From Actinomycetota bacterium (GTDB taxonomy: Bacteria; Actinomycetota; Actinomycetes; Streptosporangiales; Streptosporangiaceae), in the NCBI GenBank assembly GCA_019240215.1, contig JAFAYQ010000022.1:1-32972 (forward strand): 32,972 bases of DNA. Reading direction: 5' to 3'. Positions 13,689 through 21,046 of this stretch are shown piece after piece. Position 1 is the stretch's first letter; the number at the start of each line of letters is the position of its first letter. The notes below the pieces were generated by a model, which was given only the letters and a program-made list of their open reading frames with translations, was not told the DNA's origin and did not search any database. A program made the position numbers and the translations under genes.

Positions 13689-16241
13689 GTGGCGGTGCGT
13701 AAGGCGGCGGGGTTGCTGACCCGGGGCGACAACGTTCCCGAGACGTTCTCGTACGGGCTGAAGCGACGGCTGCTGGGTCCCCCGCTGGTCAACGACCAGC
13801 TCGGCGAGGAGCGGCTGTCCAAGCCGCTGGCGCTGGGCGTGCTCTGCCCGGACGGCATCTCGTCCTCGGCCTACGGCACCGAGGAGATCCTGATCGAGCT
13901 GCTGCACAGCGGCCTCGGGCTGGCCGCGTTCACGCTGCTGATGCCGATCACCGGGGTGGTCCTGCTCGTCCTCATCCTCGTGGTGCTGTCCTACCGCGAG
14001 GTCGTCATGGTCTACACCCGGACCGGCGGCTCCTACGTGGTGGCGCGGGACAACTTCGGGCCGCGGGTGGCCCAGATCGCGGCGGTCGCGCTGCTGATCG
14101 ACTACACGGTCACGGTCGCGGTGCAGACCGCGGCCGGGGCGGCCGCCATCGTGTCGGCGTTCCCGGCCCTGGGCACGCTGAAGTGGATCAGCACGTCGGA
14201 GATGCTGACGCTGATCTCGGTCGTCTCCGTGCTGATCATGTGCTACGGCAACCTGCGGGGCATCCGCGAGGCGGGCCGGGCCTTCGCGCTACCGACCTAC
14301 CTGTTCTCCGGCGCGGTGGTCGTGATGATCGTGCTCGGGCTCGGCCGGGAGGCGTTCGGCCACCTGGCCGTGATCGACCCGGCCAAGCTGCACGGGTCCT
14401 ACTACCACGCCAGCCACAGTTACTCGCTGCTGATCTCGTTCGCGCTGGTGCTGACGCTGCTGCGGGCGTTCGCCAACGGCGGCTCCTCACTGACCGGCAT
14501 CGAGGCGGTGTCCAACGCGGTCAGCGCGATGCGGCCGCCCGAGGGCCGCAACGCCCGCCAGGTGCTGGTCATGCAGGGCATCATCCTCGCCTTCCTGATC
14601 GGCGGGATCTCCTGGCTGGCCCACGTCACCCACGCCACCCCCTACACCAGCGGCGCCCCGACCGTCATCTCCCAGGAGGCGACGCTGGTCTTCGGCGGCG
14701 GCCCGGGCCGGATCGGGTTCTACTTCGTCCAGTTCGCGACCGCGCTGATCCTGTTCACCGGGGGCAACACCAGCTTCAACGGGTTCCCGTTCCTGGCCAG
14801 CTTCGTGGCCCAGGACGCGTTCCTGCCGCGCTGGCTGATGAAGCGCGGGCACCGGCTGGTGTTCTCCAACGGCATCATCGTGCTCACCGTGGTGTCGCTG
14901 GCCCTGCTGGTGGCGGTCGGGGCCAACGTCAACGGGCTGGTGCCGTTCTACGCGATCGGCGTGTTCACCGGCTTCTCGATGGCCGGCTTCGGGATGTCCC
15001 GGTACCACCTGCGCCGCAAGGAACGCGGCTGGCGCCGCAAGCTGGTCATCAACTTCTCGGCCGGGGTGCTGACCGCGATCGTGGTGCTGATCTTCGCGGT
15101 CGTGAAGTTCACCGAGGGCGCCTGGCTGGTGGTGGTGGTCGGCCCGATCCTGGTGTTCGTGCTGATCCGGCTGAACCGCGAGTACCGGGCCGAGGACCAG
15201 GTGCTGGAGACGATCGGGGACCGGCGGGCGGCCGGGATCGCCCCCCGCCAGCAGAACTACACCCGCCGGGTGGTGCTGGTCCTGGTCGACAACATCGACC
15301 TGGCCACCCTGGCCGCGCTGCGCTACGCCCGCAGCCTGCGCCCGACCTCGGTCCGGGCGGTGCACTTCGTCATCGACACCGCCAAGGCCAACGGGCTGCG
15401 CGAGCGCTGGGTCCGGTTCGGCCAGGACATCCCGTTCGAGATGATCGACACCCCCGACCGGCGGCTCGAGCACGCCGCCCAGGAGCTGGTCCGGCGGGAG
15501 ACCGCGCAGCCCGGCACCCAGGTCACGGTGGTACTGCCCCGGCGCGGCTACTCGGCCCTGATCGGCCGGCTGCTGCACGACCGGACGGCCGACAAGATCG
15601 CGGCCGCGGTCAGCCGGATCCCCAACGCGGCCGCCACCATCATCCCGTTCGACGTGGAGAGCCGGGTCCGCGAGCTGGAGATACGGCAGGCGGCCCGGGC
15701 CGACCAGCCAACCGCGGTGGTCGAGGCGGTCGGCCCCAAGACCCAGACCCCGGACGGCGCCGCCCCGGCCCCGGCGGCCGACGGCGACGGGGATCGGCGG
15801 ACCGGAGTCGCCACCCTGGCCCGCCCCGCCGAGCCCCGCCCCGCCGACCAGGGCCGGCCGCGGCCCGCCGCCCCCGCCGCGGCCACTCGCCCGGCGCCCG
15901 CCGGCCACGGAAAGGCGAGCACCAAGCCGCCCGCCCGCCCGGAGCCGGCCGCCGTCACCGGGGTCCGGCCGCTCGGCGAGCTGACCGAACCGGGCCGGGC
16001 GACGGTCGAGGGCCGGGTGATCTCGCTCGCCATCCGCCCGGTCGAGCAGAACTCGGTGCTGGCGGTGGAGATCGGCGACGGCAGCGGCACGCTGACCGCG
16101 CTGTTCTACGGGCGCAAGCAGATCCCCGGGGTCATCTGCGGCAGCAAGCTACGCCTGCACGGCACCGCCGGGTTCAAAGCCGGCAAGCCGGTGATGATCA
16201 ATCCGCTGTACGAACTGATCTCCGCCGAGCCCGACGACTAG
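13689..16241 (+). CDS. KimA-like APC potassium transporter with Usp-like and C-terminal OB-fold domains
   Basis: About 850 residues. GTG 13689 is chosen because it has GGAGG 10 bp upstream and gives MAVRKAAG, matching the paralogue's MAMRKAAD; ATG 13662 would add nine residues. Residues 1-505 are an APC permease close to Bacillus KimA/YdaO: KRRLLGPPLVNDQLGEERLS, PDGISSSAYGTEEILIELL, YTRTGGSYVVARDNFG, SSLTGIEAVSNAVSAM, NTSFNGFPFLASF, about 12 helices. Residues about 527-665 are a Usp-like cytoplasmic domain. An Ala/Pro-rich linker leads to an OB-fold-like domain (about 758-848, GVRPLGELTEPGRATVEGRV ... GVICGSKLRLHGTAGF). Known KimA imports K+ and is inhibited by c-di-AMP. The OB domain resembles the small OB-fold protein of actinobacterial Trk/Ceo loci (recalled as Rv2694c-like). 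Divergent from kdpDE; stop shared with the paralogue. Confidence 0.9.
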   Translation: MAVRKAAGLLTRGDNVPETFSYGLKRRLLGPPLVNDQLGEERLSKPLALGVLCPDGISSSAYGTEEILIELLHSGLGLAAFTLLMPITGVVLLVLILVVLSYREVVMVYTRTGGSYVVARDNFGPRVAQIAAVALLIDYTVTVAVQTAAGAAAIVSAFPALGTLKWISTSEMLTLISVVSVLIMCYGNLRGIREAGRAFALPTYLFSGAVVVMIVLGLGREAFGHLAVIDPAKLHGSYYHASHSYSLLISFALVLTLLRAFANGGSSLTGIEAVSNAVSAMRPPEGRNARQVLVMQGIILAFLIGGISWLAHVTHATPYTSGAPTVISQEATLVFGGGPGRIGFYFVQFATALILFTGGNTSFNGFPFLASFVAQDAFLPRWLMKRGHRLVFSNGIIVLTVVSLALLVAVGANVNGLVPFYAIGVFTGFSMAGFGMSRYHLRRKERGWRRKLVINFSAGVLTAIVVLIFAVVKFTEGAWLVVVVGPILVFVLIRLNREYRAEDQVLETIGDRRAAGIAPRQQNYTRRVVLVLVDNIDLATLAALRYARSLRPTSVRAVHFVIDTAKANGLRERWVRFGQDIPFEMIDTPDRRLEHAAQELVRRETAQPGTQVTVVLPRRGYSALIGRLLHDRTADKIAAAVSRIPNAAATIIPFDVESRVRELEIRQAARADQPTAVVEAVGPKTQTPDGAAPAPAADGDGDRRTGVATLARPAEPRPADQGRPRPAAPAAATRPAPAGHGKASTKPPARPEPAAVTGVRPLGELTEPGRATVEGRVISLAIRPVEQNSVLAVEIGDGSGTLTALFYGRKQIPGVICGSKLRLHGTAGFKAGKPVMINPLYELISAEPDD

Positions 16242-18787
16242 GAATCGGCGTCGGGGTCCGAGCCGACCAGCTCGTAGGCCGGGTTGATCATGACCGGGTG
16301 CCCGTCCTTGAAGCCGACCGGTCCCCGCAGCCGCAGCTTGCTGCCGCAGATCACGCCCGCGATGTGCGACCGGCCGTAGAACAGCGCGGTCAGGTCGCCG
16401 GTGGAGTCGGCCAGCTCGATCGCCAGCACCGAGTTCTGCTCGACCGGGCGGATCTCCAGCGCCCGCACCCGGCCCTCGATGCTGGCCTTGCCCGGCTCGG
16501 ACAGCGTGCCGATCGGCTTGACCCCGGACGGTGGCTTGGGCCGGTCGTAGGCGGCCGCCTTGCGGTCACCGGTGGCGGCGTCACGCTCGTCGCGCCCCTT
16601 GATCATGTCGCGTAGCTTGCGCACCGACTTCATCTCCTCTTCGGACGGAGATTCCTGACCGGCCGACGCGGCCGTCGCCCCGGTCGGCTCCAGCTGGCCG
16701 TCCCCGGCCGGCTGCCTGGGCCCGGCGGGCGACTCCGCGGGCCGCTTGGCCCCGTTCGGCTTGGCCCCGTTCGGCTTGGCTCCATCCGGCGCCGTCCCGC
16801 CCGGCGGGATGGGCGGCAGCCCGTTGTGCACCCGTTCCTGCAGCACCCGGACCCGGCTCTGCACGTCGTAGGGCACGATCGTGGCGGCCGAGCGGGGGAT
16901 CCGGCTGACCACGGCGGCGATCTTGTCGGCCGTGCGGTCGTGCAGCACCCGCCCGAACCAGGCCGAGTAGCTGCGCCGGGGCAGGATGACGGTGACGTGG
17001 GTGCCCGGATCCTCGACCTCGTGCCCGACCAGTTCGGCGGCCGCCTTGGTGAGCCGCCGGTCCGGCACGTCGATGAAGTCGAGCACGACCCCGCGGTTGG
17101 CGGCGGTCCACTCTTCCCGCAGCTTCTCGGCCCGGGCGCTGTCGATGACGAAGTGCACCGCCCGCAGCGAGGTCGGCCGCAGGCTGCGGGCGTAGCGCAG
17201 CGCCGCGATCGTGGCCAGGTCGAAGCTGTCCACGAACAGGAACACGGTCCGCCGGCTGTAGTGCGGCGGGGGTGGCGGCTGCCGCCCGCTGATGGCCGCC
17301 AGCACCTCCGACTCCATCGTGTACTCGCGGTTCAGCCGGATCAGGGCCGGCACCAGGATCGCGAACAGCACCACCACGATCCAGGCGCCCTCGGTGAACT
17401 TCACCACCGCGAAGATCGCCACCACGATCGCGGTCAGCACCCCGGCCGAGAAGTTGATGACCAGCTTGCGGCGCCAGCCCCGCTCCCGGCGCCGCGAGTG
17501 GTAGCGGGCCATGCCGAACCCGGCCATCGAGAACGCGGTGAACACGCCGATCGCGTACAGCGGCACCAGGTTGTTGACGTTGGAGCCGCGGATGATGATC
17601 AGCGCCACCGAGGCGATGGTGAGCAGGATGATGGCGTTGGAGAAGACCAGCCGGTGCCCGCGCTTGAGCAGCCAGCGGGGCAGGAAGGCGTCGCCGGCCA
17701 CGTAGCTGGCCAGGAACGGGAACCCGTTGAAGCTGGTGTTGGCCCCGGTGTAGAGGATCAGCGCGGTGGCCGCCTGGACCACGTAGAACAGGATCTGGCC
17801 CACGAACGTGTGGCCGAACACGAGGTCGGCTTCCTGAGCCAGCACGGTCGGGTAGCCGGTCGACCGCGGGGTGGCGTGGCTGGCGTGGGCCAGCCAGGAG
17901 ATGCCGGCCACCAGCACGCCGAGGATGATCCCTTCGGCGACCAGTACCTGGCGGGCGTTCCGGCCCTCGGGCGGCCGGAACCCGCCGACAGCGTCCGATA
18001 CCGCCTCGATCCCGGTCAGCGAGGCGCCGCCGTTGGCGAAGGCCTTCAGCAGGGTGAACACCGTCACCCCGAGCACCAGGGTGGAAACGTGGTGCACCTT
18101 GATCGTGTCGTGCACGGTGGCCAGGTCCAGCACCGGCAGGTGGAAGAAGATCTCCCGGATCAGCCCGACCACGATCATCAAGATGACCGCACCGGAAAAC
18201 AGGTAGGTCGGGATGGCGAAGAACCGGCCGGCCTCCTTGATGCCGCGCAGGTTGCCGAAGCACATCAGCAGCACGACGCCGATGGTGATCCACCGGTCGT
18301 AGGGCCCGATGGCCGGGAACGTCGACGCGATCGCGGCGGTGCCCGCCGCCGTCTGGACCGCGACCGTCACGATGTAGTCGATGAGCAGCGCCACCGCGCA
18401 GACCTGGGCGGTTTTCGGCCCGAAGTTCTGCCGGGCCACCACGTAGGATCCGCCGGGGCGGATGTAGACCATGACGACTTCGCGGTACGACAGGATCACC
18501 AGCAGCATGACCAGCAGGATCACCAGCGTGAACGGCAGGATCAGGGTGAACGCGACCAGGCCGAAGTACGGCAGCAGCTCGATCAGGATTTCCTCGGTGC
18601 CGTAGGCCGACGAGGAGATGCCGTCCGGGGAGAGCACGCCCAGCGCGAGCGGCCGGGACAGCCGCTGCTCGCCGAGCTGCTCGTTGACGAGCGGGGGCCC
18701 CAGCAATCGGCGTTTCACCGAATACAGGAAGCCTTCGGGAAGGTCAGGGCCTCCCTCGAGGACGTCCGCCGCCTTGCGCATGGCCAC
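16238..18787 (-). CDS. Second KimA-like APC potassium transporter with Usp-like and OB-fold domains
   Basis: A 849-residue paralogue of the convergent gene, GTG at 18787 with AGGAGAGG 9 bp upstream (ATG 18781 is an alternative). The APC core shows KRRLLGPPLVNEQLGEQRLS, PDGISSSAYGTEEILIELLP, YIRPGGSYVVARQNFGPKTA and NTSFNGFPFLASYVAGDAFL. The Usp-like domain starts near residue 512 (RTVFLFVDSFDLATIAALRY). The linker contains an NGAKP repeat (15-bp DNA units) and a charged helix EEEMKSVRKLRDMIKGRDER. The OB domain (about 750-845) has IRPVEQNSVLAIELADSTGD and INPAYEL. Probably a K+ importer. Convergent arrangement and divergence of linkers indicate an old duplication; different roles such as affinity or c-di-AMP response are possible. 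No riboswitch was identified upstream. Confidence 0.9.
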   Translation of the reverse strand: MAMRKAADVLEGGPDLPEGFLYSVKRRLLGPPLVNEQLGEQRLSRPLALGVLSPDGISSSAYGTEEILIELLPYFGLVAFTLILPFTLVILLVMLLVILSYREVVMVYIRPGGSYVVARQNFGPKTAQVCAVALLIDYIVTVAVQTAAGTAAIASTFPAIGPYDRWITIGVVLLMCFGNLRGIKEAGRFFAIPTYLFSGAVILMIVVGLIREIFFHLPVLDLATVHDTIKVHHVSTLVLGVTVFTLLKAFANGGASLTGIEAVSDAVGGFRPPEGRNARQVLVAEGIILGVLVAGISWLAHASHATPRSTGYPTVLAQEADLVFGHTFVGQILFYVVQAATALILYTGANTSFNGFPFLASYVAGDAFLPRWLLKRGHRLVFSNAIILLTIASVALIIIRGSNVNNLVPLYAIGVFTAFSMAGFGMARYHSRRRERGWRRKLVINFSAGVLTAIVVAIFAVVKFTEGAWIVVVLFAILVPALIRLNREYTMESEVLAAISGRQPPPPPHYSRRTVFLFVDSFDLATIAALRYARSLRPTSLRAVHFVIDSARAEKLREEWTAANRGVVLDFIDVPDRRLTKAAAELVGHEVEDPGTHVTVILPRRSYSAWFGRVLHDRTADKIAAVVSRIPRSAATIVPYDVQSRVRVLQERVHNGLPPIPPGGTAPDGAKPNGAKPNGAKRPAESPAGPRQPAGDGQLEPTGATAASAGQESPSEEEMKSVRKLRDMIKGRDERDAATGDRKAAAYDRPKPPSGVKPIGTLSEPGKASIEGRVRALEIRPVEQNSVLAIELADSTGDLTALFYGRSHIAGVICGSKLRLRGPVGFKDGHPVMINPAYELVGSDPDADS
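16742..16786 (-). repeat. 15-bp tandem repeat, 3 units, in transporter linker
   Basis: Three 15-bp units related to CGGCTTGGCCCCGTT (plus strand; 16742, 16757, 16772) encode the KPNGA-type repeat in the disordered linker between the Usp-like and OB domains of the second transporter. Confidence 0.75.
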
Positions 18788-18965
18788 TAATCCGCGCCTC
18801 TCCTATTTGTAGGCTGACCTGGCCTTCATACCACCCGCCCCGAACTGGGTTAAACACGACGGTCCCAGGAGAGTTACCCAGGCTCGCCCCCGGGTACGCC
18901 GGCGGCGGAACCCGATGGTGACGCGCGGACGTCCAATTCGCGGCTATTTACTGGAGAGGAGGGTC

Positions 18966-20009
18966 ATGACCGGCCCCGCAGGCAACGATGACGGCGTGAG
19001 ATCGCGCCGCCGCCCGTGGGCCGCCTGCGCTGCTGGTTCCTCTCCGCCTGGCCTGGTCGGCGCGGCTGGTTCCTCTCCGCCCGGCCTGGTCCGCCGTGCT
19101 GGCTCGCCCCGCCCGGCGGCCGGCCCGGCCGCGCTGGCCCTGCTGGCCGCGGTCCTCCTGGCCGGCTGCGGGTCAGCCGCGCCGTCCGGCCACCCCGGCC
19201 CCGCCGCTGCGGGCGGCTCGGAGGGCGGTCAGCCCCGGAGCCCGGCTGGTTCCAGGCCCGCCACCACCGTGCCCCGCAGCACCGCATCACGTTTTAATTC
19301 GATGAATAAAACGTCTGACGGCCAGGCGACCCCAGCCGGGGGCGGGAGCACTACCGCGCCAAGGTCCGGCTGTACCCGCTGGCCGGCCGGCTCGACCGGT
19401 GACACGTTGCTCATCACCCAGGCCAGCAACGGCCGGCAGTACTGCGTGCAGCCCGGCCAGTCCGTGCAGGTGTACCTGGGCGGGGTGCTGTCACCCAAGG
19501 ACGGCTCCGAACCGCCCCGGCTGACCGGCAGCGGGCTGGTGGCCGCTCCGTCCGGCCAGGCCCACCTGCTCCGCGCCCCGGCCGCCACCTACCAGGCGGT
19601 CCGAGCAGCCCCGGGTGACGACCCGGGCCGGGCGGTGCTCACGATCGTCCGGCTGCCCTGTCACTCGATCGAGCCGACCCCGACGCCGGCCGCGGGCCCG
19701 GCCGGGGCCAGCTCGCTGGGCGACCCCGGCGCCGGAGCCGGCGTGAACGCCGTCGAGTTGGCCGACCGCGGCGCCGGAGCCGGCGGTGACGCCGTGGAGT
19801 TGGCCGACCGGGGCGCCGGAGCCGGCGCGGGCGCGGTGGAGCCGGCCGACCGGGGCGCCGGAGCCGGCGTGAACGCCGCGGAACTGGCCGACCGAGGCGG
19901 GGCACCGGTCGGTGCTGACGCGGTGGAGCTGGCCGACCGAGGCGGGGCGCCGGTCGGCGCCCAGTGCGCGCTCCAGCAGGCGCTGCGGGTCACCGTCGTC
20001 GTCCCCTGA
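18966..20009 (+). CDS. Putative lipoprotein with internal tandem repeats
   Basis: A 347-residue protein; ATG 18966 is preceded by GGAGAGGAGGG. A hydrophobic stretch and lipobox LLAGC put the lipidated Cys at residue 68, after an unusually long n-region inflated by 33-bp repeats (AGSSPPGLVGA / AGSSPPGLVRR / AGSPRPA). After a Ser/Gly/Pro-rich segment, a folded part (about residues 135-240) contains three Cys, WPAGSTGDTLLITQASNGRQ and YCVQPGQSVQVYLGGVLSPK. A repeat block (residues 255-332, GAGAGVNAVELADR-type units of 14-15 residues) interrupts it before the end QCALQQALRVTVVVP, which reads like the last strand of the same domain. Probably cell-surface; function not recognised. An AT-rich palindrome lies inside the gene. 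Divergent from the transporter at 18787. Confidence 0.75.
   Translation: MTGPAGNDDGVRSRRRPWAACAAGSSPPGLVGAAGSSPPGLVRRAGSPRPAAGPAALALLAAVLLAGCGSAAPSGHPGPAAAGGSEGGQPRSPAGSRPATTVPRSTASRFNSMNKTSDGQATPAGGGSTTAPRSGCTRWPAGSTGDTLLITQASNGRQYCVQPGQSVQVYLGGVLSPKDGSEPPRLTGSGLVAAPSGQAHLLRAPAATYQAVRAAPGDDPGRAVLTIVRLPCHSIEPTPTPAAGPAGASSLGDPGAGAGVNAVELADRGAGAGGDAVELADRGAGAGAGAVEPADRGAGAGVNAAELADRGGAPVGADAVELADRGGAPVGAQCALQQALRVTVVVP
19032..19115 (+). repeat. 33-bp tandem repeat (2.5 units) in signal-peptide n-region
   Basis: Units start at 19032, 19065 and 19098; the first two share GCTGGTTCCTCTCCGCC and differ at few bases, the third is partial. They are in frame and extend the segment before the lipobox. 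Confidence 0.8.
19289..19314. repeat. AT-rich inverted repeat inside lipoprotein gene
   Basis: ACGTTTTA (19289-19296) and TAAAACGT (19307-19314) are perfect inverted copies around a 10-bp AT-rich centre. The tract encodes RFNSMNK and is strikingly AT-rich compared with the rest of the gene. It could be a protein binding site, an internal promoter, or a relic of inserted DNA. Confidence 0.6.
19728..19961 (+). repeat. 42/45-bp coding minisatellite
   Basis: Four 42-bp units (19728, 19770, 19812, 19854) then a 45-bp variant (19896) and a partial 45-bp unit (19941). Units begin GGCGCCGGAGCCGGCG or GGCGGGGCNCCGGTCGG and end TTGGCCGACCG-like. All are in frame, encoding GAGAGVNAVELADR variants. Confidence 0.9.
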
Positions 20010-20256
20010 GCCGGGACCCGAACCCGTCAGCTCCACCACTGGACGCAACGTTGCGTCCAGCTCATGACCAGCCAGCGCTGCTGCCAGACGCAACGTTGCG
20101 TCTAGCGCGCCGAGGCCGGGCTCCGGTCGGCTGGACCGAGCCCCCAGCCGGCCAAGACCTTTTCTTTCACACAATGCCGCCATTCAGTCACTTTGAGTCC
20201 GGTAAGCTCACGCTCCGAAATCAGGAAACTTCATAGCGTGAGAAAGGGAACTCCCC
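20010..20256. promoter_or_regulatory. Intergenic region between two lipoprotein genes with paired palindromes
   Basis: A 247-bp gap. Two palindromes share the core GACGCAACGTTGCGTC: a perfect 22-bp one at 20039-20060 and a perfect 18-bp one at 20086-20103, centres 45 bp apart. The AACGTT centre flanked by GC/GC resembles LacI-family operators. They could alternatively be tandem terminators of the upstream gene, although no U-tract follows. The second half of the gap is relatively AT-rich (about 20160-20235) and probably carries the promoter of the downstream gene. A short frame across this region looks non-coding. Confidence 0.65.
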
Positions 20257-20991
20257 ATGTCACGAGTTCGTTGGTCGCGTCTGCCTGCGCTCGCCGCTCT
20301 GCCCGCCCTCGCGGCCCTCGCCGTGACGGGGTGTTCGGGCGGCGGCGGGTCGACGTCCGCGCACGCCACCCAGTCGACCGGCCAGGCCACCAGCACCCCG
20401 TCGATCACGACGACCGCCTACACCGCGACCCAGCTGCGAGCGGCGCTGCTCACCAAGATCAACGGGCAGGCGCCGGCCGAGCCGGTCGAGGCCGGCCAGT
20501 ACGGCTCGCTGGCCGAGGTCAAGGCGACCAAAGACACGATGACCGGGGTCAAAGTGAAGCCCGCGGCCTGCGCCCAGACCACGGTGACCGGGTTCAACTC
20601 GCCGGAGTTCGCGACCGTCCCGGCCACCGTGTCCACGTTCAAGGTCGGCAGCAACGGCGTCTCCGAGGTGCTGCTGTCCCCGTCCAGCCCGACCGCCGCG
20701 CTGGCGCTCAAGAATTCGATCCCGTCCAGCTGCGCCCGTTACACCGCCACCGTCAAGGGCAAGACGTTCGTCTACACGGTCAGCGAGCGGACCGTCAGCC
20801 ACCTGGCCCAGCAGGCCCGGGCCATGAACATCGAGGCGACCGGGTCCGAGAGCATCAACGTCTGGTCGGTGGTCTACCGGGCCAGCGACTTCGTCGGCGC
20901 GGTCACGATCGTCGGGCCCAACGCGTCGGCCACCGTCGCCACCACGCTGGCCGCCCAGGCCTACGCGCACGCGGCCAAGACCCTGCACTGA
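20257..20991 (+). CDS. Putative secreted lipoprotein, sensor-domain-like
   Basis: A 244-residue protein, ATG 20257 with AAAGGGA upstream. The signal peptide [20 protein letters not shown] leads to lipobox VTGC with lipidated Cys26, then a Ser/Thr/Gly linker and a globular domain of about 190 residues with two Cys (AACAQT and SSCARY) that could form a disulfide. The pattern of a 180-200-residue two-Cys extracytoplasmic domain with [20 protein letters not shown] and [16 protein letters not shown] recalls mycobacterial lipoproteins and PknH-like extracellular sensor domains, but this resemblance is loose. Ligand and role are unknown. It may have the palindrome pair at 20039-20103 in its control region. 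Confidence 0.78.
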   Translation: MSRVRWSRLPALAALPALAALAVTGCSGGGGSTSAHATQSTGQATSTPSITTTAYTATQLRAALLTKINGQAPAEPVEAGQYGSLAEVKATKDTMTGVKVKPAACAQTTVTGFNSPEFATVPATVSTFKVGSNGVSEVLLSPSSPTAALALKNSIPSSCARYTATVKGKTFVYTVSERTVSHLAQQARAMNIEATGSESINVWSVVYRASDFVGAVTIVGPNASATVATTLAAQAYAHAAKTLH

Positions 20992-21015
20992 CCGGGCCAG
21001 CCCGGACCGGGGACC

Positions 21016-21031
21016 CGCACCGTCCGGTGCG
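21016..21031 (+). terminator. Short GC palindrome after lipoprotein gene
   Basis: CGCACCG (21016-21022), TC, CGGTGCG (21025-21031): a 7-bp perfect inverted repeat between the lipoprotein stop and the aminotransferase GTG. The 2-nt loop is tight, so it could be an operator rather than a terminator. Confidence 0.35.
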
Positions 21032-21046
21032 TGCGAGACTGGGCGG

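Noticed and set aside
14183..16615. An 810-residue plus-strand frame within the first transporter gene and beyond
   Set aside because: It is a +1-shifted shadow of the transporter with Arg/Gly/Pro-rich composition; the real frame has clear membrane segments and family motifs.
16826..18790. A 654-residue plus-strand frame opposite the second transporter
   Set aside because: The composition (His/Gln/Asp/Gly-rich) is the usual antisense pattern and no motif is present.
18788..18965. Possible c-di-AMP (ydaO-type) riboswitch upstream of the second KimA-like gene
   Set aside because: On the minus strand GGGGGCGAGCC followed by GGGTAACTC loosely recalls the motif, and KimA is a known c-di-AMP target. 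I could not build the required helices by eye. A covariance search with the Rfam ydaO-yuaA model would decide.
19964..20236. A 90-codon frame spanning the end of the lipoprotein gene and the paired palindromes
   Set aside because: It starts inside the lipoprotein gene in another frame, and its DATLRP/DATLRL repeats are simply the palindromes translated.
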